Shown here one piece after another: positions 8,717-16,957 of a stretch of 64,000 bases of DNA. The notes under the pieces were generated by a model. The model was not told where the DNA came from. It did no database searches and was given only the letters and a program-made list of their open reading frames with translations. Source of the stretch: Chitinophaga jiangningensis (GTDB taxonomy: Bacteria > Bacteroidota > Bacteroidia > Chitinophagales > Chitinophagaceae). The position numbers and the translations under genes were made by a program. The stretch is taken from the NCBI RefSeq assembly GCF_900142605.1, contig NZ_FRBL01000009.1:1-64000 (forward strand), read 5' to 3'. Positions within the stretch are counted from its first letter, which is position 1. Each line of letters begins with the position of its first letter.

Positions 8717-9574
8717 TTACAACGCTTTTACCGGCGGAGGACTAAAGAAATCCTTTACGTCGCCGATGGCTGTGCGGGTACATCGCATGATAATATCCTG
8801 TAAGTCGGTGCCGCTGCTCTGCAAAGGATCGATCGCCTTCACCAGTTGCGTTCTCAACTCAAAGAGTTCTGCCCTGTTAAAGCGCTTTGATTCTTTTACC
8901 AGTTCCAGTTTCATGCGTTGTTCCTGCTGGTCCTGCCTGGGGTTGAAAATCCCATTGAGTTGACTACATTGGTCACAGATCCCGTTTTTGTTGACTAGTG
9001 CGCAACGGTGGTCGAAGATATTGGTCATGGTTTCCCGCGAATCATTCAGGAGATGCTTCACCACCCCTTCTGATTTATCGAGTATCTGGCAAATTTCCTT
9101 CACCGGGAAATCGTAGATATCCTTTAAAATCATGGCCACCTGGTTTTCGATAGGCAGTGTTTTGGAGATGCAGGTGAAACAGAAATCGATATGTTCCCGC
9201 ATTTCATAGGCGCCTGAAGTATAGTGCTGATGTACGATACGGAATGATCCGGAAATTTCGGGATTACCGATGGCCAGTCGTGCACCCTGGTCCTGCGCAT
9301 CCACGGGCCAGCGCTTCAGTTTCCGGAGGTGATCATATGCCAGGTTGGTGGCTATACGAAACACCCAGGTTTTCAGGGATGCTTCTGCGTTAAAGGTGCC
9401 GATCTTATCGAAGGCACGGATGAAGGTATCATGCGTCAGATCATCTACGTCATTGCGATCAGTCAGCAACCGGTAGAGGTATGATTTAAGTGGTTGCTGA
9501 AATGCAGCAAACAGCGATTGAAATGCGTTAATATCCCCGGCCATGGCCTGTTGCAGGATTGCTTCTCTTTCCAT
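8717..9574 (-). CDS. Sigma-70-family (ECF-like) RNA polymerase sigma factor with C-terminal extension
   Basis: A 285-residue sigma factor. Region 2 is clear (DVDDLTHDTFIRAFDKI, then LKTWVFRIATNLAYDHLRK) and region 4 follows with LPIENQVAMILKDIYDFPVKEI. A ~100-residue C-terminal extension includes a Cys-containing segment HRCALVNKNGICDQC that may bind metal, then a charged helical tail; ordinary ECF factors stop soon after region 4. The ATG at 9574 is used because the upstream codon at 9598 is TTG. It lies 48 bp downstream of a degenerate SDR gene in the same direction, so the two are probably co-transcribed. No anti-sigma gene is visible nearby, so the extension might serve in control. Confidence 0.85.
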   Translation of the reverse strand: MEREAILQQAMAGDINAFQSLFAAFQQPLKSYLYRLLTDRNDVDDLTHDTFIRAFDKIGTFNAEASLKTWVFRIATNLAYDHLRKLKRWPVDAQDQGARLAIGNPEISGSFRIVHQHYTSGAYEMREHIDFCFTCISKTLPIENQVAMILKDIYDFPVKEICQILDKSEGVVKHLLNDSRETMTNIFDHRCALVNKNGICDQCSQLNGIFNPRQDQQEQRMKLELVKESKRFNRAELFELRTQLVKAIDPLQSSGTDLQDIIMRCTRTAIGDVKDFFSPPPVKAL

Positions 9575-9622
9575 TGTATGAATGTTATGGCTAAACAAAA
9601 GGAGTGCGACTCCATAAACTTA

Positions 9623-10426
9623 TTATAATATATTCAGTTTTCCGCAATCAAAATCTACGATATGACTGTTGAACACCATGCCGTTGTCGGACACCAGGAA
9701 GGCGGCCGTTTCGCCCAGCTGCTTTAACGTAGGCACTGTTTTGAGGATATCGAAGCGGGTGTAATTGGCTGCGACCTGTTCTCTTGGAAGGCCCAGTGCT
9801 GCGGAAAAATCAGTGATCATGCCCTGGATTTTGCGGGTTTCCAGCAATGCACCGGAAGCGATGCAGATTGACTTTATACCATGCTGCCCAAACTCTGCGG
9901 CCATTACGCGGGTAAGTCCTTCAATAGCTGCGCAGGCTGCCGCAAAGCCTGCCATATTGGGCGTTTTGGACCTGGCCATGGAGGCGGTAAACTGCAACAG
10001 CGTACCCTGGGAGCCGGTTTGGATCATGTACTTGGCGGCTACGCGGGAAGTAAGAAACTGCGAGCCACAAATCCTTTGCAGTGGATGCAGGAATTGTTCA
10101 AAAGTAGCCATGGTAGTGGGCGTACCGCTACCCGCGTCTTTATAGTAACTGCCGATGCCGTTAAACACCATATCCAGCCGGCCATTATCCGCTACTACCT
10201 GTTGAATGTAAGCATCGATTTCCGCTTCATTAAGCGCATCCACCTTACCTGCCTGTGCCTGGCCGCCATCGGCAATGATCTCCGCTGCGAGGGCTTCTAC
10301 AGCTGCCAGGTTCAATGCCGTTACATACACTTTGGCGCCATGTGCTGCAAATCCCCGTGCTATTGCGCCACCCACCTGGCCGGATGCCGCAAAAACTACG
10401 GCTACTTTGTCTTTTAAGTTTTCCAT
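9623..10426 (-). CDS. SDR-fold protein with lost catalytic residues
   Basis: A 267-residue protein with the SDR fold but degenerate motifs. The cofactor loop reads AASGQVGG (14-20) instead of TGxxxGIG, the NNAG position reads FNGIG (88-92), and the YxxxK active site reads FAAAC: Phe161 replaces the catalytic Tyr and Cys165 the catalytic Lys, in an otherwise well aligned helix (AGFAAACAAIEGLTR). Ser149 is kept. Full length and an intact frame argue against a decaying pseudogene; it may be a pseudoenzyme that binds a nucleotide or a partner. The sigma-factor gene follows on the same strand, hinting at a regulatory link. Confidence 0.8.
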   Translation of the reverse strand: MENLKDKVAVVFAASGQVGGAIARGFAAHGAKVYVTALNLAAVEALAAEIIADGGQAQAGKVDALNEAEIDAYIQQVVADNGRLDMVFNGIGSYYKDAGSGTPTTMATFEQFLHPLQRICGSQFLTSRVAAKYMIQTGSQGTLLQFTASMARSKTPNMAGFAAACAAIEGLTRVMAAEFGQHGIKSICIASGALLETRKIQGMITDFSAALGLPREQVAANYTRFDILKTVPTLKQLGETAAFLVSDNGMVFNSHIVDFDCGKLNIL

Positions 10427-10627
10427 TTTGCTTGCTTTCAGTTTTTGACGAATGAGCGTTGCAAAACGGTCGGGAATTTGGAAGTTTTTTTAAAAAAAAT
10501 ATAAGTAGTTGGTTTATAGAGAGATAAATTGCCAGGAATAAAAATTTTTAGTCCGGTTTGGAGATGTTTCAGTGGAGAACCGGCGGCGTAACGCCGAAGC
10601 ATAAACGCTCCGGTTACCCTGAAAACG

Positions 10628-12163
10628 CTATGGCTGAGGCGCTGGTTGAGGGATGTTGTATCCGCAATCACAGGGAATACTGGTAGGCCTGATTGCCTTT
10701 ATTTTTTGGATTTCTTCTTCCACCCCACGCAGACTATCAGCATGTTTACTTTCCGACACATCGATTTGAATCCCTTTAAAGTTCAGCGTATTGAGAAAGT
10801 CGTTCATGGCCTGTGGTCCGGCAGGTGCAGGCGTTAGCACCACGTTATTATCCTGCTTAGTAACGAGGATAGATTTTGCGAAGCGTATTTGTCCTTTTTC
10901 CTCCCCTGTACCTATGATCCAGGCCTTTTTGTCCGGCAACACTGGCAGCTTGCCATCGGTGCCATAGAAACCCATTACATCGCTTTCTCCACGAAGCCAA
11001 CCTCCCTCCGCAAAAATCCTGAGATCAGGAATGATCAGAAAAACATGAGTATTGTTCTTGTAGGTACCGGTAAGGGTTACACGTAAACTTCCCTGCACCA
11101 CTCCTTTCACGTCTTTCAACAGTATATCTATATTATACCAATCGAAGGTTTTGATCTCAAAAGAATAGTATTGACCGGTGAAGCTTGGGGGGATCACCTT
11201 AGAAAGCGTATCCGTTATAATCCCTACCGAAGCTGGGATTTGTGGAGCAGCTGTATGAGTGATTACCATGCCGGCATTGTTGGTTTCAACCAGTTGCCGT
11301 TGTTGTATTTCCAGCCGCTGCAGCCTGGCGAGCGCCTTAGTATAAGCATTACAACTATCCTTTGCCAGCAACTGCTGGTTAAAGGTGGTTAAATCAGCCT
11401 GTTTACTGTAATTGTCTATATAATCATATATGTCTGTAACTTCAGCTTCAGTAAATCCTGCAAAAGCGGGCATAGCTTGCCTGCCATATGCGTTGAAGAT
11501 ACAGATTGCTTCCGGATCCTCCTTCGCAAGCAAAGCTGCGGAGTTATAGGTAAAGGCAGCAAGCCACTCTCTGGTTCTGCAAGCCGTTACATGCCTTAAT
11601 GAAGGACCGGTAATATTCCTGTCAAGTGAATGACAGGAACTGCAATTGTCTTCCAGCATTTTTTCTGCCGCTACCCATCGGGCAAAAGTTTTTTCCTGCT
11701 GCGGAATACTTACCGGTTCTACCCAGTTCATGTTGCCATTTTTATCCACCTCCCCTCTGTACAATTGCATTCCTTCTCTCACAAAGTCGGTGGGGATTTC
11801 AATCCTGATGGGCTTTACAATTCGGGCGTCATCAGGGGTTACCGGCAGTATATTTATCATACCACCGCTACTAAGTATTTCGCCATTGGCCCGCGTCAAT
11901 AATCCCGCTTTAATAATATCGCCGATCGTATACGCTTCTCTTACCTCCAGCTTAAGCGTGAGGGCTTTAGATTGAATGGCATTTGCCGGAATATGTATAC
12001 GGGCGCCGTAACTCGTTGTTAGCACAGTATCAACAGTGGTATTAATGGTAAAAACATCGGGGATTAATGCATCAGTATGCAATACGGAGATGTTGTCCTG
12101 TGCGTTGTTACAGGCAAAAGCGATCACCACAATTAGCAACACGGCGGAAAGGCGTCGAAGCAT
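10628..12163 (-). CDS. c-type cytochrome lipoprotein with ZU5-like domain
   Basis: A 511-residue predicted lipoprotein. The ATG at 12163 gives a lipoprotein signal peptide ending in VIAFAC (lipid Cys18). Residues ~40-110 resemble a ZU5-like domain (YGARIHIPANAI, then EAYTIGDIIKAG and SSGGMINI). A single haem-c site CSSCH lies at 174-178, followed by a class-I-type fold with a candidate Met ligand in RQAMPAF. The C-terminal half (~270-511) is unassigned and ends in a Pro/Gln-rich tail. It is probably exported, lipid-anchored and a single-electron carrier; the partner is unknown. No oxidoreductase neighbours point to a pathway. Confidence 0.82.
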   Translation of the reverse strand: MLRRLSAVLLIVVIAFACNNAQDNISVLHTDALIPDVFTINTTVDTVLTTSYGARIHIPANAIQSKALTLKLEVREAYTIGDIIKAGLLTRANGEILSSGGMINILPVTPDDARIVKPIRIEIPTDFVREGMQLYRGEVDKNGNMNWVEPVSIPQQEKTFARWVAAEKMLEDNCSSCHSLDRNITGPSLRHVTACRTREWLAAFTYNSAALLAKEDPEAICIFNAYGRQAMPAFAGFTEAEVTDIYDYIDNYSKQADLTTFNQQLLAKDSCNAYTKALARLQRLEIQQRQLVETNNAGMVITHTAAPQIPASVGIITDTLSKVIPPSFTGQYYSFEIKTFDWYNIDILLKDVKGVVQGSLRVTLTGTYKNNTHVFLIIPDLRIFAEGGWLRGESDVMGFYGTDGKLPVLPDKKAWIIGTGEEKGQIRFAKSILVTKQDNNVVLTPAPAGPQAMNDFLNTLNFKGIQIDVSESKHADSLRGVEEEIQKIKAIRPTSIPCDCGYNIPQPAPQP

Positions 12164-12242
12164 AGGTATAGGTTTGAAACACAAAAATAGCACGAGCACC
12201 CTTAGGAGAAAAAGAATTTGGGAACAAGGAAACTTGCGGGCA

Positions 12243-12272
12243 CAAAAAACAACTACCTGTTAGTACAGGTAG
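12243..12272 (-). terminator. Intrinsic terminator downstream of SDR 12363-13109
   Basis: CTACCTG (12253-12259) pairs with CAGGTAG (12266-12272). Read on the minus strand the stem is followed by TTGTTTTTTG. This separates the SDR from the cytochrome gene further along the same strand. Confidence 0.65.
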
Positions 12273-12362
12273 CTGTCAGCATCATCGTTTAGCATTGTGC
12301 TGCAATACATGATACAGTACAGAATGAACAACCGCCGGAACACTACCCCGGCGGCTGCATTC

Positions 12363-13109
12363 CTATCTCGCCATAAAACCTCCATCAATCGGATAATAGC
12401 CCCCAGTGGCAAATGAAGCCTTGTGGCTGCTGAGGAAAGTAACCAGGTGTGCCACTTCTTCCGGCTGGCCTATTCTGCCAATGGGTTGTGAGGAATTAAG
12501 GATATCCCACATATCCGGAAAGTTGGTGCTCACCAGCGGCGTTTCAATATAGGCCGGGCCTACTGCATTAACGCGGATATTACGTTCTGCATATTCCAGT
12601 GCAGCCGTGATCGTTAGTCCCACGTTAGCATGCTTGGTGGCAACGTACGCGGCCAATCCCGGCAAGGCAATTTTCCCCCCCACGGACGACATATTCACGA
12701 TCGCTCCACCGCCGGCGGCCAGCATAGCCGGAATTTCATACTTCATGCAATAGAACATACCATTGAGGTTGATGTTAACGGTTTCCTGCCAGTCTTCAAT
12801 CGAAAACAAATCCGTATCTAGTGGTTGCTTCAGGATACCGGCATTATTACAGGCAATATCCAAACGGCCATAGTGATCCAATGTGGCTTCTACCAGGTGT
12901 TTACAGTCGGCCGGCACGCTCACATCCGTTCTCACATAAATTGCGTCGCCACCAGCTGCTTTTATGAGTGCCACTACTTCCTGCAGCGGCCCTTCCTTAC
13001 GGCCGGCCAGCACTACGCGGGCACCGTTAGCTGCATAGTCAATGGCTACGGCACGTCCAATACCAAGACTGGCGCCTGTTACAATAGCTACCTTGTTTTC
13101 CAGTAACAT
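12363..13109 (-). CDS. SDR-family oxidoreductase
   Basis: A 248-residue classical SDR with every catalytic element: TGASLGIG (11-18), NNAG (88-91), Ser141/142, Tyr155 and Lys159 in YVATK, and the ending PIDGGFMAR that is typical of glucose-1-dehydrogenase/FabG-like members. It should be an active cytosolic NAD(P)(H)-dependent enzyme; substrate unknown. It forms a single-gene unit with its own terminator and a 288-bp upstream region shared with the divergent gene at 13398, in which I see no distinctive site. Confidence 0.9.
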   Translation of the reverse strand: MLLENKVAIVTGASLGIGRAVAIDYAANGARVVLAGRKEGPLQEVVALIKAAGGDAIYVRTDVSVPADCKHLVEATLDHYGRLDIACNNAGILKQPLDTDLFSIEDWQETVNINLNGMFYCMKYEIPAMLAAGGGAIVNMSSVGGKIALPGLAAYVATKHANVGLTITAALEYAERNIRVNAVGPAYIETPLVSTNFPDMWDILNSSQPIGRIGQPEEVAHLVTFLSSHKASFATGGYYPIDGGFMAR

Positions 13110-13397
13110 AAATAATAATTATTGGTTTGTGAAAAAACTATTTGTTGGTGGATAGGATGTCAGGGGTCTCCACGCTGGTTAACACGTTTCGGGTCAACTA
13201 ATTTCACCAAAATTAGCGGGGCTAAACGGAACTATGATTACAGTCAAAAATATTTTCTTTAAAGTTAGGCATGCATATCAACACTGAAATCGCAGCACAG
13301 CATCCGCCTGTAATTTTGCCATACATCACATCCCACCATGCATTTATAAATTCTATGTTACCCAAAAATCTGTTAATCCAACATTAAGTCTATTATT

Positions 13398-14837
13398 ATG
13401 GCCAACAAATCATCTATCCCCACCCTGTTCCAGGAGCTATCTGTATGGAGGGATAAGGACGTTTTTCATCCTGACATGGATAGCGACGCTATCATTGAGC
13501 AGCTCTTTCCTAGAGACTTTGCAGGTTTTACGCGGAGCATGTCTGATATCATCGGGTCCTTTTATGGTATTTTATTACAGGCAGCTGGTAACCTTGGCGG
13601 AGTAAATATGCCGGATGCCTTATCGGAATCATTGATGAGGGAACTGGGCCGCGCTAAGGCCAATACACTGCTGCAGCAGTTCCCGGAGCTCAACAGGGAT
13701 GCGAGAGGTATCTTAAAAGCAATTATTTCTGCTATTTACGGCGCCAGCCCGGAATACAATTTTCAAATTAACCGTTATGAGCCTGACATGGTTAAGTTCA
13801 CGATGACTGGCGATGACCGTTATCACCGCATCAGCAAGCGGTTAAATTTGAGTGCGCAATTGGAATGGCCGGTGGTTACGCCGTTTTTCCAGGCCGTTTG
13901 TGAGGTAATTGCACCCGGATTTACTGTTGACACTGCACTGGAGGAGCTATTCGATTCAAGCGAGTGCAGGTATAACATTAGTATATACAGAGATACCAAT
14001 CCTGCGGTGCAGGAAAAGGTCCAGACAGGTATGCGGCCTCCGTTTTTCCTGCTGCCCGAAGCGCCGCTAAGCACCGCTGGAAAGTTCCTGGAAATGGAAC
14101 TGGGAAATGCGGGATCATTTGAAATGGAAAACTTTGCCACGTTAGTGCAGATGGCTATTTCCGGTGAAGCCTGGAATGCGAACCGGTTGTATCCTACGGG
14201 CAACCATCAGTATATGCTTGGAGATAAATTCCGGGCTTTCAGGGTAGGTGTTTTTGAGAAGGACACCGTGTATAAGGCAGTGGTAGAAAGTATGGTGGTG
14301 CGTAAGCGCAAGCGGAAAAGTATCGCGAATATCTTTAGTGCCAAAGGCGATCTGGTGTACCAGTTGATTTTCGATTATTTCATGTGGAGCGAGGGGGAAT
14401 TTACCAGGAAGTTTTCTTCGCTAAGGAAGGATGCGACTGCGTTGGTTAATATGCCGGCGGCGCTTCCTCACCTTGCCAGGATTGATTTTACCGACCCTTA
14501 TCATTACTTGTCAGTGATATCTCCCTTTGAAGTGCAACATTGTCTCGGGCACTTTGAGCATTATCCCTGTGTGCCGGGTTTGTCTCTTTACCGGATATTG
14601 GCATTGGAGGCCGGGCGGTGGTTAGCAGAGATGGAGTTACTGCCATTGGTCGGGAAGCCCGTAGTGGATAGTCTCACCATTCATTCCAATATGATCATGC
14701 CAGTAGAAACGCCTTATGCAGTGCATACGCGTGTTACGCGGATGTCGGCCCAGATTATCCAATTTGAAAGTAAGGTGGTGGCGATAGATAATCCCGGTAT
14801 TGTATACACGGTGATTATTTTTGATGTGCAGTTATAA
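13398..14837 (+). CDS. Unrecognised protein, possible V4R-like plus hotdog-fold domains
   Basis: A 479-residue protein that I do not recognise as a named family. Residues ~60-210 resemble the V4R/ATC-hydrolase-like type of small-ligand domain, including a late Cys-rich strand (CEVIAPGF... SECRYNISIYRD). The C-terminal part contains GHFEHYPCVPG (384-394) followed by a helix LEAGRWL, which closely parallels the FabZ/FabA active-site pattern HFPxxPxxPG and its following helix; the segment before it could be a second hotdog repeat. If so, it may bind or dehydrate an acyl thioester. There is no signal peptide, so it is cytosolic. It is a monocistronic gene flanked by a hairpin terminator. Domain calls are inference. 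Confidence 0.55.
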   Translation: MANKSSIPTLFQELSVWRDKDVFHPDMDSDAIIEQLFPRDFAGFTRSMSDIIGSFYGILLQAAGNLGGVNMPDALSESLMRELGRAKANTLLQQFPELNRDARGILKAIISAIYGASPEYNFQINRYEPDMVKFTMTGDDRYHRISKRLNLSAQLEWPVVTPFFQAVCEVIAPGFTVDTALEELFDSSECRYNISIYRDTNPAVQEKVQTGMRPPFFLLPEAPLSTAGKFLEMELGNAGSFEMENFATLVQMAISGEAWNANRLYPTGNHQYMLGDKFRAFRVGVFEKDTVYKAVVESMVVRKRKRKSIANIFSAKGDLVYQLIFDYFMWSEGEFTRKFSSLRKDATALVNMPAALPHLARIDFTDPYHYLSVISPFEVQHCLGHFEHYPCVPGLSLYRILALEAGRWLAEMELLPLVGKPVVDSLTIHSNMIMPVETPYAVHTRVTRMSAQIIQFESKVVAIDNPGIVYTVIIFDVQL

Positions 14838-14841
14838 TAAA

Positions 14842-14862
14842 GGGCACAGCAAAGCTGTGCCC
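14842..14862. terminator. Bidirectional hairpin terminator between convergent genes
   Basis: GGGCACAGC pairs perfectly with GCTGTGCCC around an AAA loop, lying between the stops of the 13398 and 14882 genes. The minus strand continues with TTTATTATAA, favouring termination of the fucosidase transcript; the plus strand is less T-rich. Confidence 0.7.
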
Positions 14863-14881
14863 CATTGTATTTGAATGATCT

Positions 14882-16372
14882 TTACATATCAATTCTGAAA
14901 CCTGTGATTGAATTTGCTGCCGCTCCTGGCGGTAGTGTAATCACCAGGGCATCTGCCTGTTGCTGCCATTTTATTTTTTGGGCGGCACCTAGCATGCGTA
15001 CTGATTTCACGGGTTTTGTTGTATATGCATTTTGTTTCGCGAATGATTTGATACGGATCTCGTTTGCTGGTGTTTTCATACAGTAAGCATACACGGAATT
15101 TCCTTTCGCAGTAAACCGGATGTCTTCAGATTGGTATTGTTGCGTATCGCTGATGCCACCAAAATGGCCTTTCTGCTGGTTACCTTTGATGGTGGAGGGG
15201 CCTTCTCCGTATATCTTCCATGGCCTTGAACTGTAGATACCTTCGCTGTTGGCGTTCATCCAGGTTCCAAGGCTATCCAGGATACCTGTTACGTCGGCTT
15301 CAAGATCCCCTTCAGGCGTTTGTACCACGTTGAGCAGCAGGTTCCCATTTTTGCTGACGATATCGAGGAGGAGGCGGATAATCTCATTTGCACTTTTATA
15401 GGATTGGCCGGTACGATAGTACCAATCACCTATAGAAGTATCCGTTTGCCATGGGAAGGGGCTGATTGTGTCCAGCAAGCCGCGCTCTACATCCTGTACC
15501 CATCTGCCACCGGAAGGTTGTTTAGGGGTATACACTGCGGTCATTTTTCCGCCGTTTCTGGCGTAGTTATCATTGTAATAATGGGCTACCATTTCGAGGC
15601 CGGTATTTTCAAAAGGAACCCTGCTATCAGAATACAGCAGGTCCGGATGATAGTTGTCTATTAACTCATTTATACATTTAAGCCAGTGTTCATGCCAACG
15701 GGGGTTATTGGTAAGCCAGTTCTTCATATCAGCAGAATCGGCTTTTTCATGGTAAAGATCCTGGTATGCCGGATCTGCCCCATCATAAGGTACGCCTGCC
15801 AGCGGTCCCGTAGCATCAGCACCATGACTGGTTTGAAACCAGTTAAAGCTGGCTGCCAGATGTTCGGATACACCAAAGCGTAATCCTTCTTTTTTTGCAG
15901 CCGTTTGCCAAAGTTTCACCACATCCTTGTGTGGACCTAAGTTAACAGCGTTCCATTTATTTATGGCCGATTTCCAAAGGAAGAAGTTATCATGATGGGT
16001 TCCCATACTTACAAAGTAGCGGGCACCTGCTTTTTTATATAGTTTCATGAGGTCTTCCGGATGCCATTTTTCTGCCTTCCAGAGCGGGATGATATCTTTG
16101 TAACCAAATTTGGAAGGAGGACCATATTTTTTTACGTGCGCTACATTCTGGTGACTACCCTGGACGTACATATTTTTGGCATACCAGTCGCCTTCGCGCG
16201 GAACGGCCTGTGGGCCCCAGTGCGACCAGATACCGAACTTCGCATCCCGGAACCATTCAGGATACTGGTATTGTTGCAAAGAAGTTTCATCCGCCTTAAA
16301 CGGACCTTTTGTTTGTGCTGCTGCAGAGGATAATATGCAGGCGCTGGCAAGAATAAGCAAAGGTGCTTTCAT
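14882..16372 (-). CDS. Alpha-L-fucosidase, glycoside hydrolase family 29
   Basis: A 496-residue exported enzyme that should release L-fucose from fucosylated glycans. A signal peptide ends at SSAAAQ (residue ~20). The catalytic domain shows the GH29 hallmarks FGIWSHWGP (46-54), THHDNFFLW (125-133), GVSEH (167-171) and the nucleophile region DLLYSDSR with Asp249; TISPFPWQTDTSIGDWYY follows. The C-terminal ~100 residues are a beta-rich domain as in other GH29 members. The mutarotase-like gene is 24 bp upstream on the same strand, so the pair likely forms a fucose or deoxysugar unit. The exact linkage preference is unknown. Confidence 0.92.
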   Translation of the reverse strand: MKAPLLILASACILSSAAAQTKGPFKADETSLQQYQYPEWFRDAKFGIWSHWGPQAVPREGDWYAKNMYVQGSHQNVAHVKKYGPPSKFGYKDIIPLWKAEKWHPEDLMKLYKKAGARYFVSMGTHHDNFFLWKSAINKWNAVNLGPHKDVVKLWQTAAKKEGLRFGVSEHLAASFNWFQTSHGADATGPLAGVPYDGADPAYQDLYHEKADSADMKNWLTNNPRWHEHWLKCINELIDNYHPDLLYSDSRVPFENTGLEMVAHYYNDNYARNGGKMTAVYTPKQPSGGRWVQDVERGLLDTISPFPWQTDTSIGDWYYRTGQSYKSANEIIRLLLDIVSKNGNLLLNVVQTPEGDLEADVTGILDSLGTWMNANSEGIYSSRPWKIYGEGPSTIKGNQQKGHFGGISDTQQYQSEDIRFTAKGNSVYAYCMKTPANEIRIKSFAKQNAYTTKPVKSVRMLGAAQKIKWQQQADALVITLPPGAAANSITGFRIDM

Positions 16373-16396
16373 ATTTATTGATTTTATCCGGCTGTA

Positions 16397-16732
16397 TCAG
16401 AGTGAAAAAATTTTGTTCATGATTATCCATTTTTCGTCTTCGCGTGCCCATGGGAGTGCCTGCTGATAATTCCACATCAGTTGCTCCCATTCCTGTACTT
16501 TGGGGTTGGCAGCATCCTGCAGGGATTTTTTCTCAAAAGAAAATTCATCTGTTGTTTCCATGAGCATGACAAGGCGGTTACCCGTGCGGTATATTTCCAT
16601 ATTTAATATACCTGCATTTTTGATACTGTCGGTAATCTCCGGCCACCGACTTTCCTCCTTGTGCCAGGTTTCGTATGCAGCTATGAGTTCCGGATCATCA
16701 ACCAGGTCCAGTGCAAGCGTAAATTTTTTCAT
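16397..16732 (-). CDS. L-rhamnose/L-fucose mutarotase-like protein
   Basis: A 111-residue protein of the RhaM (DUF718) family, which interconverts anomers of 6-deoxysugars. Family features: ALDLVDDPELIAAYETWH, then RWPEITDSIKNAGILNMEIY and a strand NRLVMLMET, matching the usual H..xxxWPEI..xxGI..xxIxL pattern. There is no signal peptide, so it acts in the cytosol. Lying 24 bp upstream of the GH29 fucosidase, it probably mutarotates L-fucose released by that enzyme, although the family name points to rhamnose. Confidence 0.88.
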   Translation of the reverse strand: MKKFTLALDLVDDPELIAAYETWHKEESRWPEITDSIKNAGILNMEIYRTGNRLVMLMETTDEFSFEKKSLQDAANPKVQEWEQLMWNYQQALPWAREDEKWIIMNKIFSL

Positions 16733-16957
16733 GGTTTAATTTAGTGGAATGATTTAATGAGTGACATAACGTGGCTTTCAAACAAATGTAATATGGGTGA
16801 TAAGCAATCAGGAATAGTGAATAAGACTTTGTTTTATATAATTCCGACCCTGCTTTTGCTGATGATGTGTCAGGCCCATTAAAAAAAATCGCTATATTTA
16901 CTACTGAAAAGCCGGTTCACGGCGCCCCAAAATCGCGTATTTATAATAACTCCAAAC

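Noticed and set aside
9575..9598. Sigma-factor start at 9598
   Set aside because: The codon there is TTG; ATG at 9574 is closer to the family start.
10438..10671. 77-codon minus-strand frame between two genes
   Set aside because: Overlaps the end of the cytochrome gene and has no recognisable feature.
12332..12354. GC-rich hairpin CCGCCGG/CCGGCGG
   Set aside because: It lacks a U-tract in the minus direction; the hairpin at 12243-12272 is the better terminator for the SDR gene.
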